Positions 19,022 through 28,339 of a stretch of 64,000 nucleotides of DNA are shown one piece after another. The notes below the pieces were generated by a model, which made no database searches, had not been told where the DNA came from, and saw only the letters and a list, made by a program, of their open reading frames with translations. Position 1 is the first letter of the stretch; every line of letters starts with the position of its first letter. Origin of the DNA: Sulfurisphaera ohwakuensis (GTDB lineage Archaea > Thermoproteota > Thermoprotei_A > Sulfolobales > Sulfolobaceae); assembly GCF_009729055.1 (NCBI RefSeq), contig NZ_CP045484.1, forward strand, positions 496,001-560,000, written 5' to 3'. Position numbers and translations under genes: made by a program.

Positions 19022-19999
19022 GTGGGGCTTTTTAGAAGAAAAGCTGAACCTCAAGTTGACAAAAAACAAATGATAAAAATCTTATATACAAGTGATTTAC
19101 ACGGCTCTGATATTGTATTTAAAAAGTTCTTGAATGCTGGATTACAGTTCAAAGTCGATGCCTTCATAATAGGGGGCGATTTAGCTGGAAAAGCATTATT
19201 TGCGATTGTTGATCTAGGCAATGGAAGATACAAGCTAGATAACCAAGAATTTGGAAGGGATGGTTTACAAAAAGTTATTGATGAAATCAGAAATCAGGGA
19301 AACTATTATACTATAGTTGATCAGAAGGAGTTTGAAGAGATGCAAAGTAATAAGAAGATTGTAGATGAGAAATTCAAACAAGCTATGAGTGAAGTTGTCA
19401 GAGGATGGATAAAAATTGCGGAGGAGAAACTTAAAGGAACAAACATACCTATTTACGTAAATTTAGGCAATGACGACCCAGAATTCTTATTTGATGTTAT
19501 AGCTGAAAGCGATATAATGCATAAAGCCGAAGGAGAGGTAATAAGAATAGGCGATCATGAGATGGTATCTTATGGCTATGTTAATCCAACTCCTTGGCAC
19601 ACACCAAGAGAACAAGATGAAGAAACACTTTATAAAAATTTAAAGGAAATAGTAAATAAGGTAGAAGATCAAAGTAAAGCTATTTATAACTTTCATGCTC
19701 CACCATTTAATACACATCTTGATAATGCACCACTCTTAGATGAAAATCTTAAACCAGTAGTAAAAGGAGGAGAAATAGTATTTACTCATGTAGGTTCAAA
19801 GAGTGTTAGAAAGATAATAGAGGAATATCAACCACTAGTTGGGCTTCACGGACATATACACGAATCCAGAGGATTTGATAAGATAGGTAGGACAATGGTA
19901 TTTAATCCAGGCAGTGAATATAGTGAAGGCATACTTCATTCACTATATTTAGTTCTTGAAGGGGACAAAATAAAAACATATATGTTTAGGAACGGATAA
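19022..19999 (+). CDS. Metallophosphoesterase (calcineurin-like)
   Basis: 325 residues with a GTG start. Metallophosphoesterase motifs appear in order: [10 protein letters not shown] (about 21-30), [10 protein letters not shown] (about 48-57), NLGNDDPEF (about 148-156), NFHAPP (about 223-228) and [11 protein letters not shown] (about 278-288). All the residues for a two-metal site appear present. An insertion between the second and third motifs (about 60-140) is helical. The substrate is not predictable. It probably shares a transcript with the GDPD gene. Confidence 0.85.
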   Translation: MGLFRRKAEPQVDKKQMIKILYTSDLHGSDIVFKKFLNAGLQFKVDAFIIGGDLAGKALFAIVDLGNGRYKLDNQEFGRDGLQKVIDEIRNQGNYYTIVDQKEFEEMQSNKKIVDEKFKQAMSEVVRGWIKIAEEKLKGTNIPIYVNLGNDDPEFLFDVIAESDIMHKAEGEVIRIGDHEMVSYGYVNPTPWHTPREQDEETLYKNLKEIVNKVEDQSKAIYNFHAPPFNTHLDNAPLLDENLKPVVKGGEIVFTHVGSKSVRKIIEEYQPLVGLHGHIHESRGFDKIGRTMVFNPGSEYSEGILHSLYLVLEGDKIKTYMFRNG

Positions 20000-20137
20000 T
20001 ATTTTATACAAGAGTAATATAATGACAGTACTTATATGTAGAAATCTTTTCGCTATTTCATGTTAAAAGAGTATAATAAATTAGTTAATTCTTTCTATTG
20101 CTTAAATCTAACTATCAACTTATAAAGTTTAGGGGTT

Positions 20138-20190
20138 CAAAGGGGGCGAAAAACCTCGCCTTTTAAGGCGGGGATGGATAGCCCCCTTTG
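20138..20190. repeat. Nested hairpin at the left end of the TnpB element
   Basis: Outer arms CAAAGGGGGC (20138-20147) and GCCCCCTTTG (20181-20190) are exact complements. Inside, CCTCGCC (20154-20160) and GGCGGGG (20167-20173) pair with one mismatch. A subterminal hairpin of this sort marks the ends of IS200/IS605 elements. The GC content stands out from the surrounding DNA. Confidence 0.65.
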
Positions 20191-20228
20191 TAGAAATATT
20201 TTTTAATCCACTCTCGAACATTTTATTA

Positions 20229-21461
20229 ATGCCCAACGTAGGGTTCCGCTTTCGTGCATATGTTGACGATCAAACAATTAGGGCGTTAAAAGCCCAGTTG
20301 AGGTTAGCATGTGAGATGTACAACACCCTACGCTGGGCAGATATCTATTTCTACCAAAGGGACGGAAAGGGTCTTACACAAACGGAGTTAAGACAGCTCG
20401 CTCTAGATCTAAGAAAGCAAGATAAGGAGTACCAACAACTCTACTCACAAGTAGTACAGCAAATTGCCGATCGTTATTACGATGCTAGGGATAGGTTCTT
20501 CAAAGGTCTAGCACACTTTCCTAAGGAGAAGAAACCCCATAAGTACTACTCTCTTGTTTACCCACAAAGTGGGTGGAAAATACTTGAGAGCAGGGAAATA
20601 AGGACTAAGAGTAGGAAGAATAAGAAGAAGCTGGTGTTATTGAGGTTATCAAATCTCGGCGTGTTTAAGGTCATTGTTCATAGGGACTTCCCGCTTGACA
20701 AAGTAAAGAGGGTGGTAGTTAAGCTAACACGTTCAGAGAGAGTATATGTCTCCTTCATAGTTGAAGGTGTTGGATTCTCTCAACTTCCAAAGACTGGTAA
20801 GGTAGTTGCAATAGATGTTGGGGTAGAGAAACTCCTAACCACGAGTGATGGATTCTATTTCCCTAACTTGAGACCTTATGAGAAGGCACTTGAGAAGATA
20901 AGGAAACTCCACAAGGTTCTCTCGAGGAAAGAGTTCTTGTCGAAAAATTGGTTTAAAGCAAAAGTGAAGTTAGCTAGGGCTTATGAACACTTGAAGAACT
21001 TGAGACAAGACTTCTATATGAAGTTGGGTAAGTGGTTTGCACAACATTATGACGTTGTAGTAATGGAGGACATAGATGTTAAACAATTGGTGGAGGAGTC
21101 AGAAAGGAAGTTGAGGATGAGGTTGCACGATGTTGCATTCCATGAGTTGAAGAGAATACTAGGATATCAGTTGGAAAAATATGGAAAGAAATTGTTGTTA
21201 ATAAACCCAGCATATACTTCAAAGATGTGTGCCAAGTGCGGGTACGTAAAGAGAGAGTTAACTTTGACTGACCGTGTGTTCAGCTGTCCTAAGTGTGGTT
21301 GGGTTACTGATCGTGACTATAACGCTTGCTTAAACATATTGAAGAGATCGGGGTGGGAGCCATCCTTAGTGCCTGTGGAGCTCCACCCTCTACCCGTAGC
21401 GAAAAGCTACGGGCAAGGTGGGGCTATGAAGCAGGAAGCTCCGCCCTTCAGGGCGGGGTAG
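20229..21461 (+). CDS. tnpB: TnpB (OrfB) RNA-guided nuclease of an IS200/IS605-type element
   Basis: 410 residues. The RuvC-like residues are intact: D196 in [13 protein letters not shown]280 in VVVMEDIDV, and D361/D363 in TDRDYNAC. The zinc finger C-x2-C ... C-x2-C lies at about 334-356 (CAKC, CPKC). The N-terminal RNA-binding half is full length. No tnpA transposase adjoins it, so this is an IS1341-like, TnpB-only element that could transpose only with TnpA supplied in trans. TnpB proteins are the ancestors of Cas12 and use an RNA from the element's 3' end. Higher GC than its neighbours supports transfer. Confidence 0.92.
   Translation: MPNVGFRFRAYVDDQTIRALKAQLRLACEMYNTLRWADIYFYQRDGKGLTQTELRQLALDLRKQDKEYQQLYSQVVQQIADRYYDARDRFFKGLAHFPKEKKPHKYYSLVYPQSGWKILESREIRTKSRKNKKKLVLLRLSNLGVFKVIVHRDFPLDKVKRVVVKLTRSERVYVSFIVEGVGFSQLPKTGKVVAIDVGVEKLLTTSDGFYFPNLRPYEKALEKIRKLHKVLSRKEFLSKNWFKAKVKLARAYEHLKNLRQDFYMKLGKWFAQHYDVVVMEDIDVKQLVEESERKLRMRLHDVAFHELKRILGYQLEKYGKKLLLINPAYTSKMCAKCGYVKRELTLTDRVFSCPKCGWVTDRDYNACLNILKRSGWEPSLVPVELHPLPVAKSYGQGGAMKQEAPPFRAG
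21375..21460 (+). ncRNA. Structured right end of the TnpB element, probable omega-RNA scaffold
   Basis: Three palindromes lie in 86 bases overlapping the tnpB 3' end: GTGGAGCTCCAC (21375-21386), CCCGTAGC/GCTACGGG with loop GAAAA (21393-21413), and CCGCCCT/AGGGCGG (21441-21456). For IS200/IS605 elements the omega-RNA comes from this 3' region and its guide is the flank just beyond the right end, here the sequence after about 21465. The exact element boundary and processing are not visible in the sequence. Confidence 0.55.
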
Positions 21462-21482
21462 CTCACATGAAATATAATTCCC

Positions 21483-22070
21483 TTACTGACTGGAGTTCTG
21501 TAATCTTTTTCTTATCCAATTTTCTATTATATTCCAGATTGTTGAATATTGCTGCCCTAGTGGCGTATGCTTCATATTGGGGATAATATGCAGTTCGCAA
21601 TTGCCGCCATATTTCTTTATCTCCTCGCACATTACAATTGAATGCTCCTTAGATACTATCTCATCATTCTCTCCGTGAATTAACAATACGTCTTTTAATT
21701 TGTCAGCATATTTTAGAGGTGAGTAATCGAATTCGTAGTCTGGTAGTTTTATTAAATCTTCGTAAATCTTATGTTGTATAGTTCCTTGAGGAAACTTAGA
21801 AAGATACTCCTTTTGCTTTCTCCTATCTGAAGGTGCTGAAACTGCAATAACACAACTACCTCTCAACGCTCCAACAATTAGTGCAATAGTTCCTCCTCTT
21901 GAATGGCCAGCAATACAGTCAAAATTATATTGTAAAGCTTTTTCAACACCTTCTTTTACTTCAATTTCAAAATCGGGTACAATAACCTCACCAAAAGACC
22001 TTAATGGTTTAGCTAACCACTCTACTTTCTCTGGTGAAGAGCCCTTTCCATGAATAACTAGACTTCTCAT
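21483..22070 (-). CDS. Alpha/beta-hydrolase
   Basis: 195 residues. The nucleophile elbow GHSRGG lies near residue 56-61, the acid in HGENDEIVS near 133-140 and the catalytic His in NMKHTPLG near 166-173, giving a complete Ser-Asp-His triad. An early [15 protein letters not shown] loop forms the oxyanion hole. It overlaps the upstream thioesterase gene by 4 bases, so the two are coupled. The right end of the TnpB element lies about 20 bases past its stop, so the element inserted just downstream. Confidence 0.85.
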   Translation of the reverse strand: MRSLVIHGKGSSPEKVEWLAKPLRSFGEVIVPDFEIEVKEGVEKALQYNFDCIAGHSRGGTIALIVGALRGSCVIAVSAPSDRRKQKEYLSKFPQGTIQHKIYEDLIKLPDYEFDYSPLKYADKLKDVLLIHGENDEIVSKEHSIVMCEEIKKYGGNCELHIIPNMKHTPLGQQYSTIWNIIENWIRKRLQNSSQ

Positions 22071-22516
22071 TCATTAACCCTCTTCATAAACTCATTAAAA
22101 TCCACAATGACTCTTTCATGAATTCCTTCACCAATCTTCTTATCCTTATAATATGCCTCAACCTTAAATTTAAGCTTCTTACCATTTATTTCAATTAATG
22201 TTGATTTCACTCTAACCTCACTTCCAATAGGTGCTGGAGCTAAATGCTTAACATCAACGTGATACCCTACAGTAGTCTTATCTTTCTCTAAATATTTTTG
22301 AGCCAAGGTAAAGGATACATCTTCCATAAATGCTATCATTATTGGGGTAGATAATACGTTAACTGCACCGCTTGAGACAGCAGATGCCGAATGCTCAGGC
22401 TTTACTATAAAAGTTTTTTCTAACGATTCTCCAACTTTCACAATCACAGATAAAAACCCTACTTTTTTAAATCTTTCACTAAAGGGTTGCCTTATGGATT
22501 TTTGTAGATTGCTCAT
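22067..22516 (-). CDS. Hot-dog fold thioesterase, fluoroacetyl-CoA thioesterase-like
   Basis: 149 residues. [27 protein letters not shown], followed by [19 protein letters not shown], is the signature of FlK-like hot-dog thioesterases (a Glu/Asp-His based site). The natural substrate is likely some acyl-CoA; fluoroacetyl-CoA is only the name-giving case. First gene of a two-gene unit with the hydrolase. Confidence 0.8.
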   Translation of the reverse strand: MSNLQKSIRQPFSERFKKVGFLSVIVKVGESLEKTFIVKPEHSASAVSSGAVNVLSTPIMIAFMEDVSFTLAQKYLEKDKTTVGYHVDVKHLAPAPIGSEVRVKSTLIEINGKKLKFKVEAYYKDKKIGEGIHERVIVDFNEFMKRVNE

Positions 22517-22625
22517 TTTGAATTTAATAAAAGCCGATGAGACCTAAAACTTGAGAGAATTAAAGGATCCAAGCAGTAACTAATGATTAATAAGAATAAT
22601 TAGCCTCTATTCTAAATGATATTTT

Positions 22626-23318
22626 ATGTTAATTACTGCACCTTTTGCAGGCCCGGTTTCGTTCCCCTTATTAGTTGCTAAAGTACTAAGTAAAGTAAAC
22701 TTTGAATTAAAAAACAGTTGTGAAACAAATGAGATTGGAGACGTTGTTCTTGATTCAATTACAAATGTGGCAAGACTCAGGTTAAAAGGGTATAGAATCG
22801 TAGCGGGAGTATTCGTTAAAATGTACTCGTTAATAGGCAATAAGAACTCTGAGGTAATTTACACTATTAGGCAAGGGACTTTAGCTGACTATAATGCTAG
22901 ACTTTATGCAAAATTAACTAACAAAAAGGAAGTGGTTAATACTACTCCAGAAGATGCTCTAAAGAGGGCAGAAGAGGGGAAATTAGCATTAGTCGGTATT
23001 GAAGTCAAATTAGGAGAGCTATTCGAGGATGAAATGATGAAACTTAACCATTTTGTACCACAATGTGTTATTTATTCAAAAACCTATCCAACAGAAGTAA
23101 TTGAGGCTTATGAAGAGGGCATTAGACTAATGAGGGAAAGACCAGAAGAGTCTGCATTAATTATCTCTTCGGCAAGCAAATACTATTCACTGCAAGTAAT
23201 GAAGAATATTATTCATGTTTATAATCACAGATTAACTACAAAGGGAGATGATTTAAGTAAGAGTATTGAATTATATAGTTTAGTTAAACCGGAAGTGAAA
23301 GACCTTGAAATTTACTAA
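22626..23318 (+). CDS. DUF3834-type protein, solute-binding-protein-like
   Basis: 230 residues matching my memory of the Sulfolobales-specific DUF3834, thought to be related to periplasmic-binding folds. Visible are [17 protein letters not shown] at the N-terminus, [18 protein letters not shown] near 78, and a helical C-terminal half ([19 protein letters not shown]). There is no signal peptide, so it is not an exported binding protein in the usual sense. Its 3' end overlaps the MBL-fold gene start by 14 bases, so the two are coupled. Confidence 0.65.
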   Translation: MLITAPFAGPVSFPLLVAKVLSKVNFELKNSCETNEIGDVVLDSITNVARLRLKGYRIVAGVFVKMYSLIGNKNSEVIYTIRQGTLADYNARLYAKLTNKKEVVNTTPEDALKRAEEGKLALVGIEVKLGELFEDEMMKLNHFVPQCVIYSKTYPTEVIEAYEEGIRLMRERPEESALIISSASKYYSLQVMKNIIHVYNHRLTTKGDDLSKSIELYSLVKPEVKDLEIY

Positions 23319-24090
23319 AAATATAGAAGTTATCCCTGGAAGTCCTAATACTTTAATTTATGATAATAGAGTTGTAATAGACCTTGGTGGTAAAAATTCA
23401 AGCCTCGATATAAATGCTGAAGTCCAATTAGCAACTCATGGACATAGTGATCATATTGCTGGATTATTAAAAAAGGCTAATGTTAAGTATTTACCGAAAG
23501 AAGATTACTGGGCTTTAACATTAATGGGAAGAAGGGCTATGATTTACGGCTTTAGTTCTAAAGATTCACCTTTGTTCACATATGATTTCATAAAAGATAA
23601 CTTGAGTGAAGATTTTAAAGATGTAGAAATACAGAAAATAAAAATGCCCGGACATACTCCTGGTCATACAGTTTACATAGTAGATAGTGTGCTTTACGCT
23701 GGTGATGCGTTCTTTGGGCAAAAAGTGCTTGAAAATTTTGGAGTGCCTTTTTATACTGACTTTTGGGAGGCGTTAAATTCTCTTTATAAAATAAAAGAGT
23801 TGATTAAGAGTGTTGATTATGTTGTTATCGCTCATGGTCCAATTTATACTAATAAGAGAAAGATGGAAGAGTTATTAGATTTTAATATCTCTTTTAATGA
23901 AAAGTTAGTTCAAAAAGTCAAGGATCTAATTACTGGAAATGAAATGACTGCTGAGGAGGTAACTTATCGCATTTCTAGAAATAGAGACGTTGCAAATATT
24001 CTTTTAAACTCGGTTACTATAAAGTCTATTCTATTTCAAGTAGCTAAAAACATTAGGGTTAGTGAGAAAGGAATTTTATTTTCAACTTGA
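23305..24090 (+). CDS. MBL-fold metallohydrolase
   Basis: 261 residues, TTG start inside the end of the DUF3834 gene. Metal-binding motifs: [10 protein letters not shown] (about 46-55), GHTPGHTVY (about 117-125), LYAGDAFFG (about 131-139) and VIAHGPIYT (about 174-182). The C-terminal 48 residues form a small helical extension ([19 protein letters not shown]...) whose DNA is repeated almost exactly at 24932-25076. Substrate unknown; family members hydrolyse thioesters, lactones or RNA. Confidence 0.82.
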   Translation: MKFTKNIEVIPGSPNTLIYDNRVVIDLGGKNSSLDINAEVQLATHGHSDHIAGLLKKANVKYLPKEDYWALTLMGRRAMIYGFSSKDSPLFTYDFIKDNLSEDFKDVEIQKIKMPGHTPGHTVYIVDSVLYAGDAFFGQKVLENFGVPFYTDFWEALNSLYKIKELIKSVDYVVIAHGPIYTNKRKMEELLDFNISFNEKLVQKVKDLITGNEMTAEEVTYRISRNRDVANILLNSVTIKSILFQVAKNIRVSEKGILFST

Positions 24091-24091
24091 T
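23947..24091 (+). repeat. Direct repeat copy 1 (3' end of MBL gene)
   Basis: 145 bases identical to 24932-25076 apart from one substitution (A at 24008, T at 24993). This copy is the real C-terminal coding sequence of the MBL-fold gene. Similarity continues weakly beyond it: the AT-rich 24119-24167 resembles 25122-25167, the promoter region of the next gene. Confidence 0.9.
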
Positions 24092-24360
24092 GTCATATTA
24101 CATAAGATTTTTAATATGTATAATTTTGCTAAAATTTTTATAATATAAATTTTTAATATAACAAAATAAGTCTTATTATAGACAAATAGACAAAATTTGT
24201 TAATGTTTTCAGTTAGGTAAGGAATTACGCTTCATCGTAATTATTACTTATTATTTAGTCAATAACTAGTTACTTAGCTTAATTATTTTTTCCTATAGTT
24301 CCAAACTCAACTTTTAACAAGTTTATTTGCATTATTTTATATATTAGACCATTATCTTTA

Positions 24361-24879
24361 TTATCCTTGCATTTCCTTTAATAGCTCATCAATCTTTTCC
24401 GATATTTCCTTAACCTCGTACTTAGGGAAATAGGTGTGTATTATCTTTTTGCTCTCCTTTACGACGGTAATTAAATCCTTAAATACTTCCTCCTTTTTAC
24501 TGTATACGCTAAAACCTGGTTCAAATCCATTATACTGATATTCATGAAGATCTAACGCTATCCTTACAAGATTTATAATATCAATTCCTATATTCTCTAA
24601 CATTCGTGCTAAACCATACATACTGTGAGTTGGAACTATATGTGCCTTCTTTTTAATCCACTCTCTCTCCCGATCATCTTTAGCTAGACTAAGTAATTTA
24701 TCTTCATTAGTTACTATAAAAGCACTTAGTAGTGCTTTCACACCACTGAAAGCTTTTCCAGCAGAGTTTCTTGTATATCCTTCCTTCCATAATGTGAGGG
24801 AAAGAAAGAGATCCGACAAACTCTCAATTATTCTAGCTTCAACGTATTCTTCTCCAATCTTATATAGATCCATTTCCAT
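24361..24879 (-). CDS. PaREP1-family protein between direct repeats
   Basis: 172 residues. The helices ARIIESLSDLFLSLTLWKEG and NSAGKAFSGVKALLSAFIV, the PTHSMYGLARML motif and LHEYQYNGFEPGFS are typical PaREP1 features. It lies in the 840-base insert between the two copies of the 145-bp repeat, on the opposite strand to its neighbours. The 24092-24360 stretch on its 3' side is non-coding and very AT-rich. A mobile or gene-cassette character is possible but no transposase is present. Confidence 0.7.
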   Translation of the reverse strand: MEMDLYKIGEEYVEARIIESLSDLFLSLTLWKEGYTRNSAGKAFSGVKALLSAFIVTNEDKLLSLAKDDREREWIKKKAHIVPTHSMYGLARMLENIGIDIINLVRIALDLHEYQYNGFEPGFSVYSKKEEVFKDLITVVKESKKIIHTYFPKYEVKEISEKIDELLKEMQG

Positions 24880-24931
24880 AAGAATACTTTCTCGTAGTAA
24901 GATAAAAGTTTATGATACTATAATCCAATTA

Positions 24932-25076
24932 ACTGCTGAGGAGGTAACTTATCGCATTTCTAGAAATAGAGACGTTGCAAATATTCTTTTAATCTCGGTT
25001 ACTATAAAGTCTATTCTATTTCAAGTAGCTAAAAACATTAGGGTTAGTGAGAAAGGAATTTTATTTTCAACTTGAT
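24932..25076 (+). repeat. Direct repeat copy 2 (orphan MBL gene end)
   Basis: Repeats the last 48 codons and stop of the MBL-fold gene with one substitution, at an offset of exactly 985 bases. The copy is detached from any gene: the open frame through it runs back into sequence antisense to the PaREP1 gene and is not a real protein. It lies just before the oxidase promoter. Confidence 0.9.
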
Positions 25077-25140
25077 TTATGGGATTTCATAAATTTCATA
25101 AATTTTTGATATACTATAAATGTAAAATTTCGCCAAAAAT

Positions 25141-25147
25141 TTTATAA
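25141..25147 (+). promoter_or_regulatory. TATA box of the oxidase subunit I gene
   Basis: TTTATAA, centre about 25144, would place transcription start near 25170, after the in-frame TTG at 25163 and about 14 bases before the ATG at 25184. A degenerate copy of this region follows the first direct repeat. Confidence 0.45.
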
Positions 25148-25183
25148 TACAAATTTTTAATATTGCAATTCAACTCTGTTCAC

Positions 25184-26752
25184 ATGAACGGTTTAATAAA
25201 ATTCATCGTGAACCTGTTCCAGTTAGATAAAGACTGGATCACAAAAATAACAATGGCTATGATTGTGCTAAGTATCATATGGGGATTACTAGGAATTATT
25301 GACGCTTTAATGGTTAGAATACAGGAGGCATCTTGGGGTTTGATGCAATTATTACCCCTAACGCCACAAGAGTATTATGCCTCTATAACACTTCATGGTA
25401 TGAGAGATTTATTTGGTTTTGCACAGCAACTAGAGTTTGCAATTTTCACTTATTTTACGTTTAAAATGTTAAATATACAGCCAAGGGCAAAGTGGATATA
25501 CAACCTCGCATTTATACTTTTCAACATTGCGTTTATGTTACTTGAAGGACCTATTCTAATAACAGCAGCTCAAGGATTTGATAACTATTTTTCTGCAGAA
25601 GGCTGGTATTATTTATCGCCCCTTGGAATCCCTAATTACTCACTTTATGTAGTTTCACCATTATGGTATTATGGTTGGATGTTAATTGACATAGCGACAT
25701 ATATGCAGACTATTTGGCTGATCTATCATTATTACGTTGCAAGTAAAACTACTAAGGAAAAGTTACCGATCTTTTTAGTATTTGTGTTAATGGATATATT
25801 ACTCTATGCTATAGGTTACTCTGGTGAAACTGTAGCTAATGTTTGGGATATATTAGCTTTTGCCGGTATTGTTGGATTAAATGTAATTGCTAACCAAATT
25901 GCATTTGGAATCCTATGGCATGCAGTAGTTTATATGGCTTGGCTGCCAGCCGTTGCTGCAATGTATTTATTAATTCCAACTTTAGCTAATAAACCTCTCT
26001 ACAGTGACAGAATGGGTAGAGTTGCAGCAGTACTTTACTTAATTTTCTCTAACAACGTGCCCATTCACCATTTATATATGGTCGATTTGCCAATAGCAAT
26101 AAAGGTCCTTACTGAGATACTTACTTATGGGGTAGTTTTACCTTCATTAATGACATTCCTTAACTTATGGGCTACAGCTAAAGGTGCACAAGTTTCATGG
26201 AATATTCTTACAGCATTTACTGTTATGTCATTTACTGGTTCAATTTTCTCTGGCGTAACTGGAATCTCTAATGCAACAATAACTTTTGATGCTGTAATCC
26301 ATGAAACTATGTGGGTTGTCGGTCATTTTCATGGTTTTATCTTACTCTCTATAGTCCCAGCTGGTTTTGCAATACTATATTTAATGATACCAATGATGAC
26401 TGGAAGGCAATGGTATTCTACAAAGTTAATGTGGATTCACTTCTGGGGCTATTTAGTTGGAGCATCAATGGTAGTTATAGGGTTTGATGAACTAGGGCTA
26501 ACTGGTTTATTAAGAAGAGATGAGACTTATCCTTTGACCTCTACGTTCATTTCTGGTGAAGTTTTATCAACTGTAGGTGCAATAATAGCTGATTTAGCTA
26601 CAGTTGTATGGTTATTTAATGTTATTTTAACTTTAATAAGAGGAAGGACTACTGTGGTTTCAAGTTTACAAGATTCAATTAATATCGTTATGGCTCAATC
26701 TACCGTATCTAGAATAGAAATTGAAAAAATAGCAAGGAAATTAAAGATTTAA
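25184..26752 (+). CDS. Haem-copper oxidase subunit I, DoxB/FoxA-like
   Basis: 522 residues from ATG 25184 (an upstream TTG at 25163 would add 7), about twelve transmembrane helices. Metal ligands are visible: ITLHGMRD (haem His), GILWHAVVY (CuB His with a Tyr four residues on, like the cross-linked His-Tyr pair), [10 protein letters not shown] (two CuB His) and VVGHFHGF (both haem His). It should be a terminal oxidase core that reduces oxygen. No subunit II, cytochrome b or Rieske gene adjoins it, unlike sox or dox operons. Whether it belongs with DoxB (quinol oxidase) or FoxA (iron oxidation) cannot be decided from this sequence alone. Confidence 0.82.
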   Translation: MNGLIKFIVNLFQLDKDWITKITMAMIVLSIIWGLLGIIDALMVRIQEASWGLMQLLPLTPQEYYASITLHGMRDLFGFAQQLEFAIFTYFTFKMLNIQPRAKWIYNLAFILFNIAFMLLEGPILITAAQGFDNYFSAEGWYYLSPLGIPNYSLYVVSPLWYYGWMLIDIATYMQTIWLIYHYYVASKTTKEKLPIFLVFVLMDILLYAIGYSGETVANVWDILAFAGIVGLNVIANQIAFGILWHAVVYMAWLPAVAAMYLLIPTLANKPLYSDRMGRVAAVLYLIFSNNVPIHHLYMVDLPIAIKVLTEILTYGVVLPSLMTFLNLWATAKGAQVSWNILTAFTVMSFTGSIFSGVTGISNATITFDAVIHETMWVVGHFHGFILLSIVPAGFAILYLMIPMMTGRQWYSTKLMWIHFWGYLVGASMVVIGFDELGLTGLLRRDETYPLTSTFISGEVLSTVGAIIADLATVVWLFNVILTLIRGRTTVVSSLQDSINIVMAQSTVSRIEIEKIARKLKI

Positions 26753-26788
26753 GATTAGTTTTTTATTTTTTAACTCTCAATTTCTTTA

Positions 26789-26836
26789 GTGCTGAGGTGC
26801 CGCGGAACTGATTAATGATGATGTTTGACTGTCTGA
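26789..26836 (+). ncRNA. Candidate C/D-box sRNA
   Basis: In order: GTGCTGA (C-like, one mismatch to RTGATGA) at 26789-26795, a 12-base spacer, CTGA (D') at 26808-26811, a 3-base gap, ATGATGA (perfect C') at 26815-26821, an 11-base spacer, and CTGA (D) at 26833-26836. This spacing is that of archaeal dual-guide methylation RNAs. The first spacer is GC-rich against an AT-rich background. The C-box mismatch is at a normally conserved base, and I found no rRNA target by memory, so the call is tentative. The rest of 26753-27198 holds no gene. Confidence 0.35.
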
Positions 26837-27198
26837 GTATAGTCTCGAGTGTTTTGTATAATAATAAGTCTTAAGAGCCTAAGTAATCCTTCCCAAATCA
26901 CTACACGGATTAAAAGGTAAACCTCTAATCTTAGCTAATACTAGCTTGAAGTGCAGTCAAAATATATAGTGTTTTCATAGTAAATCAAAGGGAAAATGAC
27001 ATTTGTAAATTAAGAGTATGATTTAATGATCAAATATTTTTAACTTTTTCCAAAACCTTATCTCAAGGCTAGAGCGTTTTCCCTTCGTAACTAATATGAA
27101 AAATACCATATTTATTATTAAATGCATAACTTTGCTAAAATCTAATAAAAAGATCAGAAAACTTTAAATTATATAACTATAAATATATTTTTTAATTT

Positions 27199-27785
27199 AT
27201 GACCATGGGAAAGTTAACATATGTAGTCATTATAATATCTGTGATAGTTATAGTATCTTTATTTTGGATAAACTTTCCATCAATATTTCCTCCTAGCATT
27301 AAGGAGATGAGAAATACTTTTAGTGCAAGTGTTACAACACCTACAGTTAACGTCAACGGAATTAACAGTACAACATTTAGCCTAAGTTTTTCCATTAAAG
27401 TTTCAATTCCAGATTACTCTGGAAGAGTTTTTCTTGCCTCTGGAGTAATTCCATTAGGAGCAAATCCTTTAGTTATCTCCCTCAGTCCTTCTTACCAAAC
27501 ATTACACCGCCAGCAATATATAGCAGTTTTCCCGCTAAAACTTTCTGGGTAATGTTATTGAATTCAACAATATATACGGAAAATAAAACCTTCAGAGTAA
27601 GTTTAGATGCAGTCTCGACCCCAAACAATAACTGGGTCTTTTTAAGTCAAGGCTTTAACTTAAACGAGACTCCAGTAGTGTGGATTATAGTATTTGAAAA
27701 CCATCACGCTTACAGAATAGGGGTAATAGAATTCGAAAGAATTGGAGAGGGCTTGCTTTATATCCCTAAGATAGAAAGATGTTAG
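27199..27785 (+). pseudogene. Small membrane-anchored extracytoplasmic protein split by a frameshift
   Basis: The first frame (27199-27552) gives an N-terminal membrane anchor (residues 5-25) and a beta-rich domain; the second (27552-27785) gives NSTIYTENKTFRVSLDAVS to the end. Read upstream past its ATG, the second frame stays sensible (PNITPPAIYSSFPAKTFWV), whereas the end of the first becomes unlikely (TLHRQQYIAVF). A one-base indel near 27480-27495 would join them into one protein of about 195 residues. Size and topology recall DoxA, the small subunit of thiosulfate:quinone oxidoreductase, but I do not recognise enough to name it. Sequencing error is the alternative to decay. Confidence 0.5.
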
Positions 27786-27800
27786 AATGTATAACATCTT
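27776..27800. terminator. 9-bp perfect inverted repeat at the gene end
   Basis: AAGATGTTA (27776-27784) and TAACATCTT (27792-27800) flank a 7-base loop and cover the stop codon of the split gene. It may form a 3' hairpin of the transcript. Confidence 0.45.
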
Positions 27801-28339
27801 AAAGAAAAATAATAAAAGATTGCTTAATGTGTATATGCTCTAATTCAATTTCTATTACATTACTTGAAGACCCTTGAAAATCTTATATCCTAAAATCGAA
27901 CAAGTCAGGTTTAGATTGAATTTAATTTACTTTTACACTTCATTAGATTTTAGGCAAGGAATTCTGAGAGCGATTTTTCTTTCATAAACTTAATTACCTT
28001 AGTAATTTGAGTTTATCTTTTTTAATCAAGACTAATCCTCTTAGGAATTCATATAGGTTAATATATCGGTATAATAATCTATGAATTTCTATAGAAAAAC
28101 ATATTAGAAAGAATAGATTAACTTAAGGCGAATCCAATGAAGTCTTTACTATGGTATTTCAGTCATTTATCCTCATTATTATAGGTAATATGTTTAGGTC
28201 CGCCATCTAATATACAAACTTTCCTCAAAAATTACTGTTTACTAGATTTTTCTGAATTTTATTAATCTTATTTTTTATGATGAAAAAGAGATTATAATAC
28301 TGAGTAGGACTTTTTAGGTATTATTTCTAATAATTACTT
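27801..28339. other. Gene-less AT-rich stretch
   Basis: About 540 bases with no convincing frame or RNA. The last 40 bases presumably contain the promoter of the gene at 28340. An ATGATGA...CTGA pair near 28278-28304 exists but the spacer is 16 bases and AT-only, so I do not call an sRNA. Confidence 0.4.

Noticed and set aside
24361-24879. Composite transposon made of the 145-bp repeats
   Set aside because: The repeats are the coding end of an MBL gene and not an insertion sequence; there are no terminal inverted repeats or transposase.
24794-25075. Open frame of 93 codons ending in the second repeat copy
   Set aside because: Its first half is antisense to the PaREP1 gene and only the last 48 codons are sensible, because they are a copy of the MBL gene end. 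It has no likely promoter or independent function.
28278-28304. ATGATGA...CTGA pair as a C/D-box sRNA
   Set aside because: The spacer is too long (16 bases), AT-only, and no C' or D' boxes are present.
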